Positions 14,556-19,905 of a DNA stretch of 19,905 nt are shown in pieces; the first letter of the stretch is position 1, and each line of letters opens with the position of its first letter. Below the pieces are notes generated by a model. The model was not told the DNA's origin. It ran no database searches and worked only from the letters and a program-made list of their open reading frames with translations. Location: contig CAVINP010000035.1 of the NCBI GenBank assembly GCA_963643985.1, positions 1-19,905 on the forward strand, written 5' to 3'. The stretch comes from SFTH01 sp963643985 (GTDB taxonomy: Bacteria > Bacillota > Clostridia > Christensenellales > Aristaeellaceae). Position numbers and translations under genes: made by a program.

Positions 14556-14562
14556 TATAGCA
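14554..14562 (-). promoter_or_regulatory. Extended -10 promoter for the phosphatase-cysS operon
   Basis: On the minus strand the sequence reads TGCTATAAT, the same string as before hisS. The -35 region (CATCCT) is poor. It shares TATAATTATA (14550-14559) with the divergent exonuclease promoter. Confidence 0.5.
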
Positions 14563-14592
14563 TATTCACAATGGAAAGGATGTTTAGTTTTC

Positions 14593-15345
14593 ATGAAGTT
14601 GGTATCCTGGAACGTCAACGGCCTTCGTGCCGTGATCGGCAAGGATTTTTATACGAGCGTGCAGGCCCTGAACCCCGATGTGCTCTGCCTGCAGGAGATC
14701 AAAATGCAAAAGGGACAGTGTGAGGTGAACCTGCCCGGCTACGAGGCGCACTTCTGCTGCGCGGACAGGAAGGGCTATTCCGGCACGGCCGTATTCTCGC
14801 GCGTGCATATGGGGGATGTATCCTACGGCATCGGCATCGATATGCACGACCACGAGGGGCGTGTCATCACCAGCGACATGGGCGCGTTTTATCTCGTGTG
14901 CTGCTATACGCCCAACTCCCAGGATGGTCTGAGGCGGCTGGAATACCGCATGCAGTGGGAGGATGACTTCCGGGCCTACCTGAAAAAGCTCGACGCGGCA
15001 AAGCCCGTCGTGCTCTGTGGCGATCTGAACGTGGCCCATGAGGAGATCGACCTCAAAAACCCCAAGACGAACCGTATGAACCCGGGCTTTACCGACCGGG
15101 AGCGCGAAAAAATGACAATACTGCTGCAGGACGGCTTCATCGATTCCTTTCGCTATCTGCATCCCGAGGAGATCAGATACAGTTGGTGGAGCTATCGCAT
15201 GAAGGCGCGTGAACGGAATGCGGGCTGGCGCATCGACTATTTCATTGTCTCCGAACGCGCAAAGAGGTGGATCAAATCCGCCGAGATTCACAACGAAATA
15301 TTCGGCAGCGACCACTGTCCGGTGAGCATTGAAATCGAAGTGTAA
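14593..15345 (+). CDS. Exodeoxyribonuclease III / AP endonuclease (ExoA/XthA family)
   Basis: A 250-residue DNA repair nuclease of the endonuclease/exonuclease/phosphatase fold; it cleaves at abasic sites and trims 3' ends (family knowledge). The family motifs are all present: SWNVNGLR with N7, LQEIK with E35, YTPNSQ, GDLNVAHEEIDL with D144 and N146, GWRIDYF, and a final GSDHCPV with D240 and H241. The length is typical of the short Gram-positive ExoA form. The start is the ATG at 14593, which opens directly with MKLVSWNVNG as in relatives; the frame is open further upstream, but that stretch covers the promoter. AAAGGA lies about 12 bases upstream. It looks monocistronic, since the next operon has its own promoter, although no terminator is visible between them. 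Confidence 0.95.
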   Translation: MKLVSWNVNGLRAVIGKDFYTSVQALNPDVLCLQEIKMQKGQCEVNLPGYEAHFCCADRKGYSGTAVFSRVHMGDVSYGIGIDMHDHEGRVITSDMGAFYLVCCYTPNSQDGLRRLEYRMQWEDDFRAYLKKLDAAKPVVLCGDLNVAHEEIDLKNPKTNRMNPGFTDREREKMTILLQDGFIDSFRYLHPEEIRYSWWSYRMKARERNAGWRIDYFIVSERAKRWIKSAEIHNEIFGSDHCPVSIEIEV

Positions 15346-15354
15346 AATTGGGTA

Positions 15355-15383
15355 TTGCCAAATCGTCAATTATTATGTAAAAT
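15355..15383 (+). promoter_or_regulatory. Promoter of the XpaC-TelA-LemA-TPM operon
   Basis: TTGCCA (15355-15360), a 17-base spacer and TAAAAT (15378-15383). The start codon is only 18 bases further on, so the leader would be very short, about 12 bases, just long enough to hold the GGAGGG site. Confidence 0.55.
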
Positions 15384-15401
15384 GATGGCGGAGGGTTGAT
15401 G

Positions 15402-16052
15402 ATGAAACAGAAGAAAATCAAATCCGCACTGCCCATATATGGTGCAGCTGCCGTGTGGCTGCTGATGGGGCTGATATGCCCGCGCATGCTGCTGAAGCTG
15501 TGGTTTATCGGCATCACGGCAATCATCAGCGCAGGGGCGTATTTTGTGCTGTCAAAACTCTTCCCCGGGCACGTGGTGGAGGTGCGGGAAGCTGCCGCTT
15601 CGGGCGATAAGAGCATCGATGCCCTGATCGAAGAGGCGCGGGTCAAGCTTGACCGTCTCGGTCAGGCCGCGGCGCAGAAGTCCAATCATGCAATCGCAGA
15701 CAAACTGCACAGAATGTGCGACTCCGGCGAAGAGATCCTGAAGCTTTTGGAAAAGGACACTTCCAAGGCCTCTGCCGTGCGCAAGTTTATGAATTACTAC
15801 CTGCCCACATCCGACAAACTCGTTGAGACCTACGGCATGCTCATACAAACGAGGGGCAAGAGCGAAAATATCGAACATGCGCTGCAATCGGTTGAAAACA
15901 GTCTGGACATGATTGCGGTTGCCTTCGAAAAGCAACTGGACAATCTCTATCAGGACAAGGCACTTGACATCGAGACGGACATCGATGTTCTGGAAACCAT
16001 GATGGCCGGTGACGGTCTGATCAACCAATGTGAACTGAATGGAGGAAAATAA
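15402..16052 (+). CDS. XpaC-like membrane protein (5-bromo-4-chloroindolyl phosphate hydrolysis family)
   Basis: A 216-residue protein with two N-terminal membrane segments (about 9-27 and 29-54), separated by only a short turn, and a long helical cytoplasmic part. It resembles XpaC of Bacillus subtilis, named for a colony phenotype and without an established biochemical role; the body contains LPTSDKLVETYGML, typical of the family. Of the three adjacent in-frame starts TTG-ATG-ATG, I chose the last (15402), because GGAGGG (15390-15395) is 6 bases before it and only 3 before the middle one. It is the first gene of a four-gene operon and ends 5 bases before the TelA-family gene, the same pairing as xpaC-yaaN in Bacillus. 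I infer that it anchors or recruits the TelA protein at the membrane. Confidence 0.85.
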   Translation: MKQKKIKSALPIYGAAAVWLLMGLICPRMLLKLWFIGITAIISAGAYFVLSKLFPGHVVEVREAAASGDKSIDALIEEARVKLDRLGQAAAQKSNHAIADKLHRMCDSGEEILKLLEKDTSKASAVRKFMNYYLPTSDKLVETYGMLIQTRGKSENIEHALQSVENSLDMIAVAFEKQLDNLYQDKALDIETDIDVLETMMAGDGLINQCELNGGK

Positions 16053-16057
16053 AGAAT

Positions 16058-17203
16058 ATGGAAGGCATTAAACTTACGCTCGATCCCATTACAAAGACCG
16101 AACCCGCCGTCGATGAGGCCACTGCCGCCGTTCAGGCTTTGGCACAGGAAAAGCCCGAAGAAGAAAAGGTTCAGGAGCCGCAGTTCACCGAAGAGGAACA
16201 AAAACAGATCGACGAATTCGCCAAGTTAATCGATGTTACAGATTCGAAGATAGTGTTCTCCTACGGCGCAGCGGTTCAGCAGAGCATCACGCAGTTTTCC
16301 GATGCAACGCTGAAGAATGTGCAGACCAAGGATCTGGACGAAATCGGCGAGGACATTGCACGACTGGTCACCGAGCTTCGCGGCTTCAATACCGAGGAGC
16401 AGGAATCCAAGGGTTTCTTCGGCTTTTTCAAAAAACAGAAATCCTCCGTTGAACTGATGAAAGCCCGCTATGACAGCGCCGAAGATAATGTGGACAAGAT
16501 CGTCGAAGCACTGGAAAACCATCAGGTGCAGTTGCTCAAGGACATCGCCATGCTCGACCGTCTCTATGATCAGAACCTGAAGTGCTTCAAGGAGCTGTCG
16601 ATGTACATCGCCGCAGGCAAGCAGCGCATTGAATCCTTCCGCGCCAACGAGCTTCAGGCGGCCTATGACAAGGCGGGTGCTTCCGGCCTGCCCGAGGATG
16701 CGCAGGCAGCCAAGGATCTGGCAGACAAGGCGGACCGCTTCGAAAAGAAGCTGTACGATCTGGAACTGACGCGCAATATCTCCATTCAGATGGCGCCCCA
16801 GATTCGCCTGATACAGTCCAGCAACCAGGTGATGGCCGAGAAGATTCAGACCTCCATCGTCAACACCATTCCGCTCTGGAAGAGCCAGATGGTCATGGCG
16901 CTGGGCATCGCGCACACGCAGAAAGCCATGGAGGCACAGCGGAGCGTGACTGACCTGACAAATGAACTGCTGCAGAAGAATGCGCAGAAGCTGCACACGG
17001 CAGCCGTGGAATCAGCACGCGAGGCTGAGCGCGGCATCGTGGATATCGAGACGCTGAAGAAGACCAACGAGGACCTGATAAAAACCATGGACGAAGTGCT
17101 CACCGTCCAGCAGCAGGGCAAGGAAAAGCGCCGCAACGCCGAAAAGGAGCTGGCGCAGATCGAGGACCAGCTGCGCAAGAAAATACTGGAAACCCGCGGA
17201 TAA
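16058..17203 (+). CDS. TelA/YaaN-family protein (toxic anion resistance family)
   Basis: A 381-residue soluble, almost wholly helical protein of the TelA family, named after tellurite resistance; the molecular function is unknown. An acidic, low-complexity N-terminus (about 17-50) precedes the family domain. Recognisable blocks include GFFGFFKKQKSSVELMKARY, LDRLYDQNLKCFKELSMYI, IRLIQSSNQVMAEKIQTSI and TIPLWKSQMVMALG. The C-terminal third (about 300-381) is a charged region likely to form a coiled coil. There is no signal peptide or membrane segment. Its GGAGGA site is built into the last codons of the XpaC gene (16041-16046), which argues for coupled expression. It is followed after 15 bases by the LemA-like gene. 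Confidence 0.9.
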   Translation: MEGIKLTLDPITKTEPAVDEATAAVQALAQEKPEEEKVQEPQFTEEEQKQIDEFAKLIDVTDSKIVFSYGAAVQQSITQFSDATLKNVQTKDLDEIGEDIARLVTELRGFNTEEQESKGFFGFFKKQKSSVELMKARYDSAEDNVDKIVEALENHQVQLLKDIAMLDRLYDQNLKCFKELSMYIAAGKQRIESFRANELQAAYDKAGASGLPEDAQAAKDLADKADRFEKKLYDLELTRNISIQMAPQIRLIQSSNQVMAEKIQTSIVNTIPLWKSQMVMALGIAHTQKAMEAQRSVTDLTNELLQKNAQKLHTAAVESAREAERGIVDIETLKKTNEDLIKTMDEVLTVQQQGKEKRRNAEKELAQIEDQLRKKILETRG

Positions 17204-17218
17204 AAGAAGGAGCAATCA

Positions 17219-17779
17219 ATGCATTTAAAGGAAAATCGCGCGCTGGCCTGGGCCGTGTTCGGTGTCTGTGCGCTGGGCAGCATATTCGGTCTGGGCGGAC
17301 ACACGCTGGCGCAGGATCGTGACGAAGTGCTCAGCCTGTTCTACCGGGGACAGGACACGACGCTGACCACGCGCCACAGCATGGATGCCTACCTGGATCG
17401 CGCTGCAGAATGTGCAACCGTCATGGGCAGTGAAGCACAACTGCTGCTGGGTGCGGACAACGCCACCGCGCAGGAGATGATCGACCTCTCAGACACAATC
17501 TCCGACGGTGACGACACAAACACCCGCTATGAGGCCTACTGCGCGCTTCAAAAGGACGCGGATGCGCTCTACAATGCCGTCTATGCCGCAGACCTCAGCG
17601 ACGCGCAGCGCGTATCGTTCAAGCAGGCCTACGATGATTTCTGGGGCAGTGACAAGTATATCACAAAGGACAGTTACCGCACGCAGGCAAGTGAATTCAA
17701 CGGCGAGCTGTCGGGCTTTCCCGCATCCCTCGCAGCAGAGATTTGGAATGTAGATCAAATGAACAGCTTCGGCGGATAA
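17219..17779 (+). CDS. Divergent LemA-like membrane protein
   Basis: A 186-residue protein that a simple search might call hypothetical. It has one N-terminal membrane segment (about 8-31) with a short cytoplasmic tail (MHLKENRA), then a helical body. Three things suggest the LemA family: the size and topology; the C-terminal block ending in FNGELSGFPASLAAEIW and a final phenylalanine, matching the LemA pattern of YN..., FP, L.A and a terminal F; and its position directly before a TPM-domain gene, a common LemA neighbour. The classic LemA block with RR.DLIPNLVE is not recognisable, so it is at best divergent. AAGGAG lies 6 bases before the ATG. The role is unknown. Confidence 0.6.
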   Translation: MHLKENRALAWAVFGVCALGSIFGLGGHTLAQDRDEVLSLFYRGQDTTLTTRHSMDAYLDRAAECATVMGSEAQLLLGADNATAQEMIDLSDTISDGDDTNTRYEAYCALQKDADALYNAVYAADLSDAQRVSFKQAYDDFWGSDKYITKDSYRTQASEFNGELSGFPASLAAEIWNVDQMNSFGG

Positions 17780-17796
17780 AAAGGAGGTTTGAACAG

Positions 17797-18885
17797 GTGA
17801 AGAGATGGCTGACTGTGCTGCTGGCGTGCCTGATGATATTCGGCTGCATGCAGGCACTTGCGGCAACCAATGTCGTTGAACCCGGCAAGGATTTCTATTA
17901 TCTGGACACGGCAAACGTGCTCTCCGAGGCCACGGAGGGTGAGATTTACTACAGCAACGTACGCCTGCAGGAGGCCTGCAGAGCGCAGATCGTGGTTGTG
18001 GCGCTGGACAGCATTGACGGCGCGGATACCTACGACTACGCGCTGGAAATGTACAACTCCTGGGGTATCGGCTCATCGGAGGACAACAACGGTCTGCTGC
18101 TGCTCATGGCCATCCAAGAGGATGACTACTATGCACTGGCCGGTGCAGGCCTCGAGAGCATATTCTCCTCAAGCGAGCTCAAGAAAATGTACGACCGATA
18201 CCTCGAGGATGACTTTGCCGCCAAGGACTACGATGCGGGTGCAAAGAAATTCTTTGAGGCAGCCTTTGACAGGGTTGCGGACTACTACAACCTGACGATC
18301 ACGACCGAGGACGGCATACAGGATTATGAGAATGCCGTGTCGGGAAGTGAATCGCAGGCGCACAGTGCCGCGCATGCCGAGGCACGATCGCAGCACGCGG
18401 CGGGCGGTGCGCCTGAGCCGGACGATTATCATGAAAGTGAGGGTGGGGGATTTATGGGAACCCTGTTGCTGGTTATAGTGCTGCTGATTATTATCGGCAT
18501 GATCTCCAGAATCCGCGGTGGCGCATTCTGGTTCTGGCGTCCTACGTTCTACTGGCCGATCTTCGGGCCCAGACGTCGTCCGCCGCATCACCCGCACAGG
18601 GGCGGCCCCGGTGGTCCCGGTGGTCCCGGGCCGGGCAGCTTTGGTGGCGGCAGGCCGATGGGCGGCGGCCCGAGACCGGGCGGATTCGGCGGCGGCAGGC
18701 CGATGGGCGGTGGTTCGAGACCGGGTGGTTTCGGCGGTGGCAGACCAATGGGCGGCGGTGGTCGCAGCTTCGGTGGCGGTGCGGGCCGCAGCAGCTTCGG
18801 CGGTGGCGGCGGTCGCAGCTTTGGTGGCGGCGCAGGCGGCGGTGGCCGCAGCTTCGGCGGCGGTGCAGGCCGCGGACGGCATTGA
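17797..18885 (+). CDS. TPM-domain (YgcG-like) membrane protein with Gly-rich tail
   Basis: A 362-residue protein starting at GTG 17797, chosen because AAGGAGGT (17781-17788) is 8 bases upstream. An N-terminal signal sequence is present; cleavage could be at ALA-A (residue 22), or a weak lipobox IFGC could make it a lipoprotein at C17. The TPM domain (about 30-165) shows DTANVLSEATEGEI, IVVVALDSIDG, the WGIG...NNGLLLLMA core, and GAGLESIFSSSELKKMYDRY. A polar spacer leads to one membrane segment (about 222-240), then an aromatic patch (FWFWRPTFYWPIFG) and an Arg/Gly-rich tail of about 95 residues. The topology predicts an extracytoplasmic TPM domain. It is last in the operon, 17 bases after the LemA-like gene. 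TPM proteins of this layout are often called YgcG; their activity is poorly defined. Confidence 0.87.
   Translation: MKRWLTVLLACLMIFGCMQALAATNVVEPGKDFYYLDTANVLSEATEGEIYYSNVRLQEACRAQIVVVALDSIDGADTYDYALEMYNSWGIGSSEDNNGLLLLMAIQEDDYYALAGAGLESIFSSSELKKMYDRYLEDDFAAKDYDAGAKKFFEAAFDRVADYYNLTITTEDGIQDYENAVSGSESQAHSAAHAEARSQHAAGGAPEPDDYHESEGGGFMGTLLLVIVLLIIIGMISRIRGGAFWFWRPTFYWPIFGPRRRPPHHPHRGGPGGPGGPGPGSFGGGRPMGGGPRPGGFGGGRPMGGGSRPGGFGGGRPMGGGGRSFGGGAGRSSFGGGGGRSFGGGAGGGGRSFGGGAGRGRH
18640..18774 (+). repeat. Three 45-bp tandem repeats in the Gly-rich tail
   Basis: Units starting at 18640, 18685 and 18730 encode FGGGRPMGGGxRPGG (15 residues) three times, the last ending in RS instead of RP. Shorter SFGGG units follow to the end of the gene. 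Such a region is prone to length change by slippage. Confidence 0.85.
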
Positions 18886-18932
18886 TGCAGGTTATGTTGA
18901 TTGTATTTGAAGTAAATTTCACGTAAAGACGA

Positions 18933-18960
18933 TTGAATAGTATTCCCGCTGTGTTATAAT
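18933..18960 (+). promoter_or_regulatory. Promoter of the sugar-phosphate dehydrogenase gene
   Basis: TTGAAT (18933-18938), a 16-base spacer and a perfect TATAAT (18955-18960) with an extended -10 TG (18952-18953). Confidence 0.7.
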
Positions 18961-18972
18961 AGAAGATGGTTG

Positions 18973-18989
18973 GGGCTGTATTTCAGCCC
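18973..18989 (+). other. 5'-leader hairpin before the dehydrogenase gene
   Basis: GGGCTG and CAGCCC form a 6-bp stem with a 5-base loop, beginning about 6 bases after the predicted transcription start. It may protect the 5' end of the mRNA. It is too small for a known riboswitch, and no U-tract follows. Confidence 0.4.
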
Positions 18990-19016
18990 GGATAGAATTA
19001 ATGGGAGGTTACACCT

Positions 19017-19905
19017 ATGTTGAACAAAGCAGTGCGCATGCACGCCGCCAACGATCTGCGTCTGGACACCTTCGAGATGCCGGCCATCAAGGACGATGAG
19101 ATCCTGGTCAAGATTATTTCCGACTCCATTTGCATGTCCAGCTATAAGGCGACCATTCAGGGCTCCAAGCATAAGCGTGTTCCCGAGGATATCGCAGAGC
19201 ATCCGGCAATCATCGGCCATGAGTTCTGCGGCGTGATCGAAGAAGTCGGCGCAAAGTGGGCCGATAAGTATAAGAAAGGCGAGAAGTTCACCATCCAGCC
19301 CGCCATTGACTATCGCGGCACAATGATGACCCCCGGCTATGCCTTCGAGTTCTGCGGCGGCGATTCCCAGTACGCCATCCTGATGAACGAAGTCATGGAG
19401 CACAACTGCCTGCTCGAGTACAAGGCCGATGCGTATTTCTATGGCTCTCTGTCCGAGCCGCTGAGCTGCATCGTCGGTACCTATCATGCAATGTATCACA
19501 CCAAGCCCGGCAGCTATGTCCATGAGATGGGCATCAAAGAGGGCGGCAACATGGCGATCCTCGCAGGCGCAGGCCCGATGGGTCTGGGCGCGATTGACTA
19601 CGCCATCCATTGCGATCGCAAGCCCGGTCTGCTGGTTGTGACCGATATCGACCAGGCCCGTCTGGATCGCGCTGCCACGATCTACACCGTGGAAGATGCT
19701 GCCAAGAACGGCGTCAAGCTGGTATACGCCAACACCCGTGAGAACGCGGTTGAGACGCTGATGGGCATCACCGACGGCAAGGGCTACAACGACGTGCTCG
19801 TGTTCGCGCCCGTTCCCGCCGTCATCGAGCAGGGCGATGCGATTTTGGCTTTCGACGGCTGCCTGAACTTCTTCGCCGGCCCGACCAATCCGAAGCTCTC
19901 CGCCA
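19017..19905 (+). CDS. Zinc-type dehydrogenase, probably L-sorbose-1-phosphate reductase (3' end off window)
   Basis: The first 296 codons of a medium-chain dehydrogenase/reductase; the frame is open at the window edge. The catalytic-zinc region is represented by SICMSSYK (C39) and GHEFCG (H68, E69), and the nucleotide-binding loop by GAGPMGLGAIDYA (184-196). The four-cysteine structural zinc lobe of classical alcohol dehydrogenases is not apparent. The N-terminal pattern DSICMSSYKA, and blocks such as PGSYVHEMGIKEGG and AIHCDRKPGLLVVTDID, recall proteins annotated as L-sorbose-1-phosphate reductase in Clostridia, which convert ketose 1-phosphates to hexitol phosphates. This is recognition from memory, so the family is sure but the substrate less so. 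GGGAGGT lies 7 bases before the ATG. A PTS or sugar gene would be expected just to the right. Confidence 0.82.
   Translation, partial: MLNKAVRMHAANDLRLDTFEMPAIKDDEILVKIISDSICMSSYKATIQGSKHKRVPEDIAEHPAIIGHEFCGVIEEVGAKWADKYKKGEKFTIQPAIDYRGTMMTPGYAFEFCGGDSQYAILMNEVMEHNCLLEYKADAYFYGSLSEPLSCIVGTYHAMYHTKPGSYVHEMGIKEGGNMAILAGAGPMGLGAIDYAIHCDRKPGLLVVTDIDQARLDRAATIYTVEDAAKNGVKLVYANTRENAVETLMGITDGKGYNDVLVFAPVPAVIEQGDAILAFDGCLNFFAGPTNPKLSA

Noticed and set aside
18907..18922. A small dyad (TGAA...TTCA) after the TPM gene as a terminator
   Set aside because: The stem is only about 4 bp and AT-rich, without a U-tract. No convincing terminator was found for this operon.

Overview
The window looks like a chromosomal segment from a G+C-rich Firmicute, most likely an uncultured gut-type member of the Clostridia. 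The reasons are strong AGGAGG-like ribosome sites, SigA-type promoters (TTGxxx, a 16-17 base spacer, TATAAT, often with an extended -10 TGn), a hisS-aspS operon, an xpaC/telA pair like xpaC-yaaN of Bacillus, and some TTG/GTG starts. This assignment is inference; there is no rRNA in the window. I found no tRNA, CRISPR array, prophage or intact insertion sequence. No gene-free stretch exceeds 300 bases.

Layout. (1) At the left edge, ornithine carbamoyltransferase (argF, minus strand, C-terminus cut off) is divergent from an orphan amino-acid-type solute-binding protein that ends at a strong terminator. (2) On the minus strand lies hisS-aspS with its own terminator; divergent from it is an alanyl-tRNA editing protein (AlaX type) overlapping a HAD hydrolase by 4 bases. 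(3) A minus-strand Nudix hydrolase converges on the HAD gene, and a three-unit heptad repeat between them puts stop codons in all six frames. (4) A 2-oxo acid dehydrogenase operon follows: E2 with two near-identical lipoyl domains, then an E1 in which alpha and beta are fused in one 822-residue chain. E3 is not in the window. (5) Three hairpins in a row separate it from the convergent cysS: the E1 terminator, a 62-bp near-perfect inverted repeat of unknown nature, and the cysS terminator. (6) cysS follows an inositol-monophosphatase-family gene (minus), divergent from an exonuclease III homologue; the two promoters share one palindrome. (7) A tight four-gene plus-strand operon encodes an XpaC-like membrane protein, a TelA/YaaN protein, a divergent LemA-like protein and a TPM-domain (YgcG-like) protein with a Gly-rich tail. 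(8) At the right edge a zinc-type dehydrogenase resembling L-sorbose-1-phosphate reductase runs out of the window.

Themes. Four genes serve tRNA charging or its quality control (aspS, hisS, AlaX, cysS). The E2-E1 pair supplies two of the three activities of a 2-oxo acid dehydrogenase complex and shows the strongest codon bias. The best candidate for a poorly understood system is the XpaC-TelA-LemA-TPM operon, which looks like a membrane-associated envelope or stress module whose joint function is not established. Other curiosities are the six-frame stop cassette, the 62-bp inverted repeat and a roughly 12-residue insertion in the thiamine-diphosphate loop of E1.
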